Source: Sphingomonas sp. BK345
Lineage (GTDB): Bacteria > Pseudomonadota > Alphaproteobacteria > Sphingomonadales > Sphingomonadaceae
NCBI RefSeq assembly: GCF_014193845.1
Contig: NZ_JACHZX010000001.1
Span: forward strand, 868,001 to 932,000
DNA: 64,000 nucleotides
Direction: 5' to 3'
Each line of letters starts with the position of its first letter. Within the stretch, counting starts at the first letter, position 1. The translations under genes and the position numbers were made by a program. Below are positions 15,958 to 26,947 of this stretch, piece after piece. Below the pieces are notes generated by a model. That model worked only from the letters and a program-made list of their open reading frames with translations. It did not search any database and was not told the origin of the DNA.

Positions 15958-16338
15958 ATGGCCGTCAAATTCGCCGGAACGATGAACGCGATCAACCGCG
16001 GGCTGGAGAGCACCAAGCCCGCCAAGGGCGCGACGATGGTGGAGGATTGGGAGGCCGCGCTGGCCGAGGTCGACACGCCCGGCGCCAAGGGCATCCTCCG
16101 CGACCTCGCCTCCCTGCGCAAGCAGCTGGAGAAGGGCGAGCCCGACGCCGACCGCGTGCACGACCTGCTCCACCGCCTCGGCGCCGCGACGACCAAGATC
16201 GCGGACAAGGCCGACAAGCAGCAGGACAAGCTCAAGGCGCTCGGCGAGGCGCTGAGCGAGGCGGGCGAGGAACAGCCCGACGAGGAGGAGGACACTGCGG
16301 CCGCGGCGGCGCCGAAGCGCGCACGCACCAAGAAGTGA
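15958..16338 (+). CDS. Hypothetical charged helical protein, 126 aa
   Basis: 126 residues, no signal or membrane segment. It is nearly all predicted helix: ILRDLASLRKQLEKGEPDADRVHDLLHRLGAATTKIADKADKQQDKLKALGEAL, a coiled-coil-like heptad pattern, then an acidic tail (EEQPDEEEDT) and a basic end (PKRARTKK). AGAAGGAAG precedes the ATG. This layout suggests a small structural or nucleic-acid-associated protein, but that is speculation. TTGACA at about 15882 could be a -35 element, though no convincing -10 follows. Confidence 0.65.
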   Translation: MAVKFAGTMNAINRGLESTKPAKGATMVEDWEAALAEVDTPGAKGILRDLASLRKQLEKGEPDADRVHDLLHRLGAATTKIADKADKQQDKLKALGEALSEAGEEQPDEEEDTAAAAAPKRARTKK

Positions 16339-16441
16339 GCCGCGCGGCAGGCGGGAGAACGTCTCCCGCCCGCCCGTACGCGCCATCTGCCGCTCGCGCC
16401 GGTCGCCTGCTACGGCACGGTCGCGACCGGCGGAGATGATG

Positions 16442-17338
16442 ATGCGAGTGCTGATGGTGGGAGTGGGCGACATCGCCCGCAAGGCGTACCTGCCCGTGCT
16501 GGCGGCGCGTGGCGACATCGAGCTGCACGTCGCCACGCGCGATCCCGCGGTGCGCGACCAGGTCGTGCGCGAGCACCGCCTGCCGCATCACCACGCCAGC
16601 CTCGACGCGGCGCTCGCCGCGACCCGCTTCGACGCCGCCTTCGTCCACGCCGCCACGCCTGCGCACCCGGACCTGGTCGCCACGCTGCTCGATCGCGGCG
16701 TCGCCACCTTCGTCGACAAGCCGCTCGCCGACACACTCGCCGCGGCGGAGGTGCTGGTGGAGCAGGCGCGCCGCCGCGGCACGCCGCTGGTGCTCGGCTT
16801 CAACCGCCGCTTCGCGCCCGATTACGTCGCGCTGCGCGGCCGCGGCACGCTGATCACGCTGGAGAAACACCGCCATCGCCAGCCTGACGAGGCGCGCCGG
16901 GTGGTGTTCGACGACTTCATCCACGTCGTCGACACCCTGCTCTTCCTCGCGCCCGGCGCGGTGCGCCGCCACGCGATCGAGACGCAGGTGGCGGACGGGC
17001 GGCTCCACGCCGTCACGCTCACGCTGGCGGGCGACGGCTTCGGCGCGATCGGCCTGATGCATCGCGACAGCGGGCTCGACGAGGAGCGGCTCGACGTGAT
17101 CGGCGGAGGCGAGCGCCACAGCGTGCTCGACCTCGCCGAGCGGATCGACACGGCCGGGACGCAGCAGCGGCGACGGCGCGGCGACTGGACCGCGGTGGCG
17201 CGCCAGCGCGGCTTCGAGGCGATGTGCGACGACTTCCTCACCGCCGCGCGCGAGCGCCGCCCGGTCGACGCCGACGCGATCCTGCGGACGCATGCGCTGT
17301 GCGAGGAGATCGTGCGCCACGCCGAGGCGGCAGGGTAG
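16442..17338 (+). CDS. Gfo/Idh/MocA-family oxidoreductase
   Basis: 298 residues. The N-terminal Rossmann fold has VLMVGVGDIARKAYLPVL (NAD(P)-binding glycines), the FVHAATPAHPDLV strand and the conserved TFVDKPLADT, where the lysine of the DKP motif is the family's catalytic or binding residue. The C-terminal half is the alpha/beta substrate domain with DDFIHVVDTLLFL. Three in-frame ATGs occur in a row (16436, 16439, 16442); the third is best spaced from GGAG. Family members oxidise or reduce sugars and related cyclic compounds; this substrate is unknown. It is monocistronic and converges on the next gene across a family C repeat. Confidence 0.88.
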   Translation: MRVLMVGVGDIARKAYLPVLAARGDIELHVATRDPAVRDQVVREHRLPHHHASLDAALAATRFDAAFVHAATPAHPDLVATLLDRGVATFVDKPLADTLAAAEVLVEQARRRGTPLVLGFNRRFAPDYVALRGRGTLITLEKHRHRQPDEARRVVFDDFIHVVDTLLFLAPGAVRRHAIETQVADGRLHAVTLTLAGDGFGAIGLMHRDSGLDEERLDVIGGGERHSVLDLAERIDTAGTQQRRRRGDWTAVARQRGFEAMCDDFLTAARERRPVDADAILRTHALCEEIVRHAEAAG

Positions 17339-17410
17339 ACTGCGCGCTACGAAACCTCCCGCATCGCCGCGAGAGCGAGCGAAGTGCGTTGCATGTCGCT
17401 TTTCATCTTG

Positions 17411-17506
17411 CGTCATCCCGGACTTGGTCCGGGATCCACTCTTCCCCGTGAGCAACGGTTGACGGGTTCGCGGAACCGTGGATCCCGGACCACGTCCGGG
17501 ATGACG
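17411..17506. repeat. Family C intergenic inverted repeat, copy 1
   Basis: About 96 bases: CGTCATCCCGGACTTGGTCC on the left and GGACCACGTCCGGGATGACG on the right, each arm itself a small hairpin. Variants occur near 20.5, 37.5, 41.8, 53.5 and 55.0 kb. This copy separates two convergent genes and could act as a bidirectional terminator or processing signal. Confidence 0.8.
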
Positions 17507-17583
17507 GTAAGGTTAGTCGGGAGGCTCGCATCCGCCGAAGGAGGACGGCACCGGGGCAGTACACCCCGCTGTCCTCTCGCTCC

Positions 17584-18084
17584 TCACCGCCGGCAGTAAT
17601 CGCCGTTGTCGGCGCGCTCCACCGCATTGCCCGCGAGCGCGCCCGCGCCGGCGCCGAGCACCGTCCCCAGCGTACGGTCGCCGCCGCGGTCGATCGTGCG
17701 GCCGAGCAGCCCGCCGGCGATCGCACCGACGATCGAGCCGGTGGTGCCGCTCTGGCACCGTCCACCATAGCGATAGCGGCGGTCGTCGTAGCGGCCGCGA
17801 TCGTCGTAGACGCGGCGCTCGTAGCGCTCATAGCCGCGGTCGCGATCGTCGTAACCGTAGGCCGGCTCGCGGTTCCAGCCGTCGCGATAGGCGCGGCGAT
17901 AGGCGCGCGCATGGTCGCGGTAGCCGTCGTCGTCGTAGCGGCGCTGGTCATCGTCGCGCGTGTCATAGTCGCGCTCGTAGACCTCGCGCTCGTGGTAGCG
18001 CTGCGCCTGCGCCGCCACCGGGGTGAGCGCCGCCACCGCCAGCGCGACCGATCCCACGGCGACCGAGAATTTCCCCAGCATCAC
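17584..18084 (-). CDS. Exported glycine-zipper 2TM protein
   Basis: 166 residues. A signal peptide (VALAVAALTPVAAQAQ) is followed by a highly charged RY/D-rich repeat region (about 30-110: RRYDDDGYRDHARAYRRAYRDGW, RYDDRRYRYGG). After that comes the glycine-zipper 2TM segment GSIVGAIAGGLLGRTIDRGGDRTLGTVLGAGAGALAGNAVE (about 116-157), ending DNGDYCRR. Such proteins are seen in sphingomonads and in RcnB/OsmB-like envelope families; they are thought to sit in the outer membrane. Two methionines start the frame; the second is an alternative. Function unknown. Confidence 0.8.
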   Translation of the reverse strand: MMLGKFSVAVGSVALAVAALTPVAAQAQRYHEREVYERDYDTRDDDQRRYDDDGYRDHARAYRRAYRDGWNREPAYGYDDRDRGYERYERRVYDDRGRYDDRRYRYGGRCQSGTTGSIVGAIAGGLLGRTIDRGGDRTLGTVLGAGAGALAGNAVERADNGDYCRR

Positions 18085-18311
18085 TCCAGCTCCTGTCCGT
18101 CACCCGCCGTGCCCCGATGGGCCGCGACGAGGATCGTGATAGAAGCCGGCGCTTGAGCGCGGGCTGAATGCGCGCGTTAGCCGCGGTTCAGCCGCGCCCG
18201 CGCGGGTCGCCCGGGTCCGGGCCGCAAGGCACTGGCGACGCGCCCGATCTGAGCCCGCGCCGCGGGGCGCAGGGAGTCGCACCGCGCCGGCGCACTGACC
18301 CAGAAGGGTGA

Positions 18312-18800
18312 TCAGAGCCCGACGCGCAGCCCGAGCGCGTAATAACCGGCGCCGACGTTGCCCTTCAGCTTGACCAGCGGCGCGAGCGTGAACGCCACCG
18401 TGCCGTACGGCGTGGTGTCCGCCTCGCTCACGCGCAGCCCCGCGCCCAGCGTCGCGACCAGCGGGATGGCATAGGTGGCCTCGAGCTTGGCATAGGGTTT
18501 CACCACCGTCTTGTCGCAGCGGTCGTCGTCGGCGTAGCGCCCGGTCGCGCTGTCACGGCAGCGCGCGTTGCTGCCGTTGTCGTCGCGGACGTAGCGGTCG
18601 GTGTCGCCGGCGTAGAGGAAGGCGCCGACCATGGGCGTGAGCTTGAAGCCGGCCGCGCCCAGTCCATAGCCGACGCCCAGCTCGCCGCCCCAATGGTCCT
18701 CGGCGCGGGCGCCATTGGCCTCGGCGGTGAGCTGCGCCGCCGCCGGCGCGGACAGGAGAGCGAGCGCGGCGCCGAGTGCCGCGAGACGATATTAACGCAT
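18312..18800 (-). pseudogene. Outer membrane beta-barrel gene with stop at codon 3
   Basis: The frame from the ATG at 18800 reads Met-Arg-stop(TAA)-Tyr-Arg-Leu, then continues uninterrupted for about 159 codons. It gives a perfect signal peptide (RLAALGAALALLSAPAAAQ), GELGVGYGLGAAGFKLTPMVGAFLY and beta-strand-like sequence ending GYYALGLRVGL. AAGGGGGATCC is an excellent ribosome site for that ATG. The next in-frame ATG (18632) would delete the signal and first strands. One base change (TAA to TTA) would restore the gene, so this is either a fresh nonsense mutation, a sequencing error or an early stop tolerated by readthrough. The intact protein would be a small opacity-like porin of about 162 residues. 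Confidence 0.7.
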
Positions 18801-18910
18801 GGATCCCCCTTGCCCCGGGAACGGGAGCGGCGCGCGCTTAGCCGCGGCGCCGCCCCGAGCGCAACCGGGTCGGCGAAAGGATCAACATTTTTTCAACCGC
18901 TTGCTCGCCG

Positions 18911-19972
18911 TCACCGCGCGCCCAGCACGCGATAGGCGCTGGCCACCGCGGGATATTGGCCCTCGCTCAGCTTGCCCGCATAGGCCGCGTTCGAGTTCCA
19001 GTAGGAGGCGTAGACCACCTGGTGCGCGGCGAACCAGGCGAGCGCGAGCGTGACATAGGGCGCGTCCGAGTCGCGGCTGACGCCCCATTCGGCGTAGGCG
19101 GTCGGCTTGCCGTGGCGCGCGGCGAAGTCCTGGTGCCAGGCCAGGCCGTAGCGCTCGGCCACCTTGTAGTTGAAGGCGGCGACCGGGTCGGCCGGATCCC
19201 ACTCGTGATTGTAGTAGAAGTCCATGCCGATCAGGTCGACGACGTCGTCGCCGGGATAGCTGTCCTCCGGGTTGGTGCCGAAGTCGCCGACATTGGGCGT
19301 CCATTCGAAGCGGAAGCGGTCCGATATCGCGCGGAAGCTGGCGACGAAGCGGCGATAGGCGGCGCGATAGTCGGCCTCCTTGCCCTTGGCCGCCCAGGGT
19401 TGCCAGTCGCCGTTGAACTCCCAGCCGGTGCGCACCGCGATGGTCGAGCCGCCCGGGCTGGCGGCGAGCAAGGTCGCCGCGGCGGCGCGCCAGCGCGGGT
19501 CATAGTCGCCCGCGGCGGCGGCGGCGAGCGTGCCGCCCTCGGCGAACAGCGGGATCGACCAGTAATGCGTCCGCGCGACGCCCTTCCAGCGGTCGGCGAG
19601 CCAGCCGATCGAGTCGGACCAGTCGGCCCAGCCGTTGCGCCCGCTGAACAATTGCACGCCGTCGGTCGGTCGGCCGAGCCACGCCTCATAGGCGGCGAGG
19701 TCGGGCACGTCGTTGCCGACGTAGACGACCGACTGGAAGGTCGGCGCCGCCGCGGGCGGGATCGCGACCGCCGCCGGCGTGGGGGTCGGCGTGGGAGCGG
19801 GCGCCGGCGTCTGGGTCGCCGTCGGCGCGGGCGTCGGCGCGGGCGTGACCACCGGCGCGGCGGAGGGCACGACCGTCACCGCGCCCGCGGCGCCGGTCTG
19901 GCCACTGCCACCGCCGCAGCCGGCGAGCAGGAACGCCGCGGCGAGCGGCGCGAGGGAACGGATCTGGGTCAT
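18911..19972 (-). CDS. GH26-like lipoprotein glycosidase
   Basis: 353 residues. A lipobox LLAGC (cysteine 19) marks a lipoprotein; a Pro/Thr/Ala linker (about 40-75) tethers the catalytic domain. That domain resembles GH26 beta-mannanases and relatives: RTGWEFNGDWQPW supplies the acid/base glutamate (E185), AYAEWGV the nucleophile (E295), and FEWTPNVGD, DLIGMDFYYN fit the barrel strands. Substrate is uncertain: mannan or a self-made exopolysaccharide are both possible. The gene is alone, reading toward the interrupted porin gene. Family assignment rests on the paired glutamates and flanking tryptophans. Confidence 0.75.
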   Translation of the reverse strand: MTQIRSLAPLAAAFLLAGCGGGSGQTGAAGAVTVVPSAAPVVTPAPTPAPTATQTPAPAPTPTPTPAAVAIPPAAAPTFQSVVYVGNDVPDLAAYEAWLGRPTDGVQLFSGRNGWADWSDSIGWLADRWKGVARTHYWSIPLFAEGGTLAAAAAGDYDPRWRAAAATLLAASPGGSTIAVRTGWEFNGDWQPWAAKGKEADYRAAYRRFVASFRAISDRFRFEWTPNVGDFGTNPEDSYPGDDVVDLIGMDFYYNHEWDPADPVAAFNYKVAERYGLAWHQDFAARHGKPTAYAEWGVSRDSDAPYVTLALAWFAAHQVVYASYWNSNAAYAGKLSEGQYPAVASAYRVLGAR

Positions 19973-20083
19973 GGCGGCGCGCGATCACTCTCGGGAAGCG
20001 GTGCACCGGCTGGTAAAGGAGCGGGGTTGTCATTCGGTTAGCGCCGCCGCGGAGCGCCGCGCGCGCTCGCTTGTTGGTGCCGC

Positions 20084-20230
20084 ATGGCGCATCGCAAACC
20101 GCACCTGCCCGAGAAGATCTGCGCGAGCTGCCACCGCCCCTTCGCGTGGCGCAAGAAATGGGCGCGCGACTGGGAGCAGGTGCGCTACTGCTCCGACCGC
20201 TGTCGCGGGGTGGGTGCGCGCGAGGCGTGA
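20084..20230 (+). CDS. DUF2256 zinc-ribbon protein, 48 aa
   Basis: A very short but recognisable gene: [16 protein letters not shown], then [23 protein letters not shown]. The two CxxC-like pairs (CASC and CSDRC) form a zinc ribbon, and the RPFxWRKKWxxxWxxVxYCSxxC pattern is that of DUF2256, often found beside photolyase-type genes; none is seen here. No strong ribosome site is evident. Function unknown; a small nucleic-acid-binding or assembly role is a guess. Confidence 0.8.
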   Translation: MAHRKPHLPEKICASCHRPFAWRKKWARDWEQVRYCSDRCRGVGAREA

Positions 20231-20450
20231 GGCGCGGAGCGGCTGCGTGGCGCAGACGGGTGTGACGAGCGCCACCGCGGCGCGCTGCGGCCCGATCCAT
20301 CGACGCTGAGGCGTGCTCCAGCGGACGCCGAAGCCCAGCGCCAAGCAGAACAAAACCTCGTGGCGTGTGTGACTCCGGGCTGCTGCTTCCGCAGGAGCAC
20401 AGGAGCGGATCTCGCAGCGCCCCCCTGAAGGGGATCACCGCGAAACTGCT

Positions 20451-20534
20451 GTCATCCCGGCCTTGAGCCGGGCTCCATGGTGCCGCGTACGCATAGGCCT
20501 TCGTTCTCGCGGAGACATGGATGCCGGGATGACG
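20451..20534. repeat. Family C intergenic inverted repeat, copy 2
   Basis: GTCATCCCGGCCTTGAGCCGGGCTCCATGG on the left pairs with CATGGATGCCGGGATGAC on the right. It lies in the roughly 390-base spacer (20231-20619) between the DUF2256 gene and the end of the convergent autotransporter gene. Apart from a short CTGCTTCCGCAGGAGCAC hairpin near 20382, nothing else is seen there. Confidence 0.75.
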
Positions 20535-20619
20535 GCGGGACGTGGAACGCCCGGTGCGTCACACCGTCACCTGCGATCGCCCTCGGCCACGGGGAGGATC
20601 AGCTGGATGCCGGTACGGT

Positions 20620-23600
20620 CTAGAACCGCACCCGCACCGAGGCGCGGTACGCCTGATCGCGCACGTCCTGCCGCCGAAGCGTGGTGTCGGCGCCGAGCGT
20701 CAGCGTCGCGCGTCCGGTGTCCAGCGCGATCCCCGCCCCGAGCTCGGCCCAGTCGCGATCGCGCCCGGGCAGCGCGAAGGCGACGTCGGTATCCGGCACC
20801 GCGGCGAACGAGGCGCCCAGCAGCGGCGACGGATCGCGGAAGTCGTGCACCATATAGACCGACGTCCACGGCCGCACCGTGCCCCCGCCGGACAGCGCCA
20901 CGCCGGCGCGTCCCTGCACGCTGGCGTAGCGACGGCGATCGAGCCGCAGCGCCGCGGTGCCGCCGGTCTCGCTCACCGCCCCCAGGTCGAGCGCGCTCGC
21001 GCGCAGCGCCACGCGCGGCCCGACGCGCAGCGTCCCCACCGCGCTGTCGTGCCCGGCACCGATCTCCGCGCCATAGGCGAGCGCGTGGTCGCGGCTGCGC
21101 AGCGTGGTGGAGCTGCCGACCAGATCGGCGCTGCGTCGTGTGGCGTGTCGCCACAGGCCGGCGCTCTCTTGCGTGTCGAGGTACAGGCCGTCGGCGGCGG
21201 AGAGCTTGGCGTAGAGCGTGCCCTGGTACAGCTCGCCCTCGGCGCTCTGCCCCGCCACTGCCGTGCTGCCGGTCACGCGCGTGAACGAGAGGCCCAGCCC
21301 GACCAGCGCGCGATCGTCGACCGCGCTCTCCAGCCCGCCGGCGAGATACCAGCCCGACAGCGGATCGCGGCCGCGCGGCGCGAGCGCGGTGCGGGTCGAG
21401 GCGGCACTGCCGTCGAGATAGCCCGCCGCGAGATAGGCCGCGACGCTGTCGGGCAGGCGCGTCGGCGCGGCGACGGTGGCGGCGGTGTCGCTCGCGACCG
21501 GCGGCTGGCCGGGCAGGCGCGCCGCCTCGGCCGCGGCGAGCTGGATCGGCGCGCCCGCGAGCGTCAGCTGCCCCGCACCGGCGGCGCCGCGCCGCGGGTC
21601 GGCGGCGGCGAGCCGCGCGCGGTAGAAGCGCGCCATATTGTCGAGCGCGAGCGCGCCGAGCGCGCGGTCGAGCCCCTCCGCGCGCGGTGCCAGCGCCTCC
21701 AGCGTGTGCTGGATCGTCGGCGCGTCCTGCAGGTCCAGCACGTCATACACGCCGGCGAGCGCCGCCGCGTGCGGCCGCGCGCGATCCAGCAGGGTGGCAT
21801 AGCCGCGCTGCGCGCGGGTCGAGGCGACCACGTCGGCGTAGCGCCCGGCGTCGACGCGCGCCCGCACGCTCGTGTCGTCGTAGCGTAGCGTTGGCACGAG
21901 GATCGCGCTCAGCCGCGCCGCCGCATCGAAGCGACCGGACAGGCCCTCGTCGGCGGTGAGGATCGTGTAGACGTCGCCGGCGCGGACGCGATGCCCCGCC
22001 ACCGGCGCGAGCGCCACCGTGCCGCCGAGGCTCGCCTTGCCCTCCACCGCGACCCGGTCGGCGGCGCGCGCCGCACCGACGTCGATCAGCAGCAGGCTCT
22101 GCGACGCGAGCACCAGGTTGCCGCCGATGTGCAGCGTGCCGATCGTGCCCACCTGCCCCGGCGCGATCACGCCGGCGACGCTGGTGAGATAGGGCGTCTC
22201 GATCCGCCCGCCGCCCGAGAGCTGGCCGGCGACGAGCAGATAGTCGCCCGGCGTGGTCAGCGTGCCGTCGACATGGACGAAGCCGGCGAGCTGGTCGACC
22301 TCGATCAGGCTGGTGAGATGGCCCTCGGGCGCGACCGACAGCCGCGCGGCGCTGCCCGAGACGGTGAACTTGTCGACCGTGGCGCTGGTGTCGAGCGTGG
22401 TGGTGCCGGGCGCCGTGAGCGTGACGTCGAAGTAGCGCGCGCCGCGGTGCGTGGCGGCGTCGGGCTCGATATTGTCGGGCACGAAGCCGGTGGCGCCCAG
22501 CAGGCCGTTGGCGAGCGTCGGCGCGGGGAGCGGTGCGGGCGCCGCCCCTTCGTCCGCGGGCGGTGATCCCCAGTCGGGGCGCTCCACCCCGTCGACGATA
22601 TAGTGGCGCGTCCTTAGGTCGAAGCAGACGTCGTAATCGGGTTCCTGATCGCACACTTGGCCGAAGCTGCCGCCGCGTCCGTCGATGCCGGCGCCAGCGG
22701 TCATCGGCACGCCGTTGACGAGCTTGCCATCGGTGATCACTCGATAAGCGGGGTCGACCAGCGTCTGCCAATGCGCGGGATCGTTCCACCTGCCGTCGCC
22801 GGCCAGTGCGCCGACGTAACGGTAGGGGTTGTTCGCGACGATGAAGTCCCAGAACAGATAGAGCGGCTGATAGAAGGCGATGTTGCCGTAGCCTGCGTTC
22901 CTCTGGTGGCTGAACCAGCGGTATCCTGACAGGACGCCGATAACCGTCTTCTCGCCGTAGGTGCGATCGAGGATGAGCGGCCCTCCCGAGTCGCCCGGCG
23001 CGATCATCCCCTCATGGGGCTGCGCCACGTCCTTGAGCAGGTTGTAATCACGCGGGTCGGCCGTTGCCGTGCCGCGTCGCGGGTCGTCGAAATCGATGTA
23101 ATAGAGCGGCTGCCGCAGATTGGATCCCGTTCCCGTGAGCCCGACATCGACGTCACTGTCGGAGCCGAGCATGCCGATCATGTTCTCGGCGACCCGGCGG
23201 CGGAAGTCGAGCGGACCGACCTGGCCGGTGTCCCCGGTGCCGTAATGGCCGTAGCCGGTGATCGTCACATGATAACCGGTGCCGGTCAGCTCATCGATCG
23301 AGTCCGGCGCAGGTAGCGCGGAGAACAGCAGAGTCCACGTAGGAATGTTCTTGGCCGGCGTGTCGAGCGAAGCGACGGCGACATCGGCCTGAAGATAATT
23401 GGCACCCAGGCCGAGATCGAGCGAGTCCGCGTGATAGGCGACCTGGTTCACCGTGTAGATCGCGCCGGCCGTGTCGGTGCGGTGCAGCGTTGACCCCTCC
23501 GTGATCCAGCGTCGCTGAGCGGCGCGGTTGTTGCCGTTGAACGAGAATGCGATGTGGGTCTGATCGTCGCCGACGCCGTATTTCGACGCCGCCGCCTCGT

Positions 23601-23889
23601 TGACGCAATGCGCCGCGAACACCACGGTGCGCGGGTTCACCAGCGTGCCGGTGCAGACGTCGACATAACCGCCGCCCTCGTCGATCGTCATCTGGCCGAC
23701 GCCGTTCACCCCGGCGGGATCGAGCGCCGTCACAGGGGTACCAGGGTCGCTGATCACGATCGCCGGCGCCCGCCCCATGCCGCTCGGGTCCGCCGCGACC
23801 TGCGCGCGTGCGCCTGCCGGGACCAGCTCAAGCGCGGTGGAGAGCAGCAGCAGCGCGCGACAGCTACGTCCGGCAAGTGACGGCATCAT
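20620..23889 (-). CDS. Autotransporter with trypsin-like serine protease passenger
   Basis: 1089 residues. Signal peptide to about 30 (AGARAQ). Residues 70-350 are an S1-type protease: VVFAAHC (His94), QADVAVASL (Asp169) and APGDSGGPLI (Ser301), so the triad is complete. Residues 420-640 are repetitive beta-helix (DVTLTAPGTTTLDTSATVDKFTVSGS, VIAPGQVGTIGTLHIGGNLVLAS). A helical hinge leads to the C-terminal autotransporter barrel (about 830-1089), which ends RASVRVRF with the required terminal aromatic. AAGGAGACCGAAG precedes MM. The protease-domain half appears less G/C-biased in codon choice than the barrel half, hinting that the passenger was joined from another source. It is probably a surface or secreted protease; substrate unknown. 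Confidence 0.9.
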   Translation of the reverse strand: MMPSLAGRSCRALLLLSTALELVPAGARAQVAADPSGMGRAPAIVISDPGTPVTALDPAGVNGVGQMTIDEGGGYVDVCTGTLVNPRTVVFAAHCVNEAAASKYGVGDDQTHIAFSFNGNNRAAQRRWITEGSTLHRTDTAGAIYTVNQVAYHADSLDLGLGANYLQADVAVASLDTPAKNIPTWTLLFSALPAPDSIDELTGTGYHVTITGYGHYGTGDTGQVGPLDFRRRVAENMIGMLGSDSDVDVGLTGTGSNLRQPLYYIDFDDPRRGTATADPRDYNLLKDVAQPHEGMIAPGDSGGPLILDRTYGEKTVIGVLSGYRWFSHQRNAGYGNIAFYQPLYLFWDFIVANNPYRYVGALAGDGRWNDPAHWQTLVDPAYRVITDGKLVNGVPMTAGAGIDGRGGSFGQVCDQEPDYDVCFDLRTRHYIVDGVERPDWGSPPADEGAAPAPLPAPTLANGLLGATGFVPDNIEPDAATHRGARYFDVTLTAPGTTTLDTSATVDKFTVSGSAARLSVAPEGHLTSLIEVDQLAGFVHVDGTLTTPGDYLLVAGQLSGGGRIETPYLTSVAGVIAPGQVGTIGTLHIGGNLVLASQSLLLIDVGAARAADRVAVEGKASLGGTVALAPVAGHRVRAGDVYTILTADEGLSGRFDAAARLSAILVPTLRYDDTSVRARVDAGRYADVVASTRAQRGYATLLDRARPHAAALAGVYDVLDLQDAPTIQHTLEALAPRAEGLDRALGALALDNMARFYRARLAAADPRRGAAGAGQLTLAGAPIQLAAAEAARLPGQPPVASDTAATVAAPTRLPDSVAAYLAAGYLDGSAASTRTALAPRGRDPLSGWYLAGGLESAVDDRALVGLGLSFTRVTGSTAVAGQSAEGELYQGTLYAKLSAADGLYLDTQESAGLWRHATRRSADLVGSSTTLRSRDHALAYGAEIGAGHDSAVGTLRVGPRVALRASALDLGAVSETGGTAALRLDRRRYASVQGRAGVALSGGGTVRPWTSVYMVHDFRDPSPLLGASFAAVPDTDVAFALPGRDRDWAELGAGIALDTGRATLTLGADTTLRRQDVRDQAYRASVRVRF

Positions 23890-23999
23890 CTTCGGTCTCC
23901 TTTCCCTTGCCCGCGTGCGGCGGCTTGAGTCAGGATAGGAAGAGGGCGAACCGTCGCTCGCGCCTCGGCCAAATTATTTCATCAACCGGTCATTCCGCC

Positions 24000-26693
<2,694 letters not shown>

Positions 26694-26706
26694 GTCATTC
26701 TCTCAA

Positions 26707-26912
26707 ATCCTCCCCGCTCGCGGGGAGGGGGACCGCGCGCGCAGCGCGGGGTGGAGGGGGCTCTCCGCGTACGCTAACGCCAGCGGAGAGCCCCCTCCGC
26801 GGCGGTCGTCTTGATGGGGCGCGTCGCAACCTACCGAGTGTAGCGTGCGTGGAGAGTCCCCTCCACCACTCGCCTGCGGCGAGCGGTCCCCCTCCCCGTG
26901 CCGGGGAGGATC
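26707..26912. repeat. Family A intergenic inverted repeat, copy 3, between the metH halves
   Basis: About 206 bases, the longest copy: left arm ATCCTCCCCGCTCGCGGGGAG...GGGGTGGAGGGGGCTCTCC, a second inner hairpin (CCAGCGGAGAGCCCCCTCC), and a right arm CCCCTCCACCACTCGCC...GGTCCCCCTCCCC. It separates metH parts 1 and 2 within one operon, so it either attenuates or processes the mRNA between them. Confidence 0.8.
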
Positions 26913-26947
26913 GAGGGTGCGGCGCTGGCGCCGCCCCCCCTAGCCCG

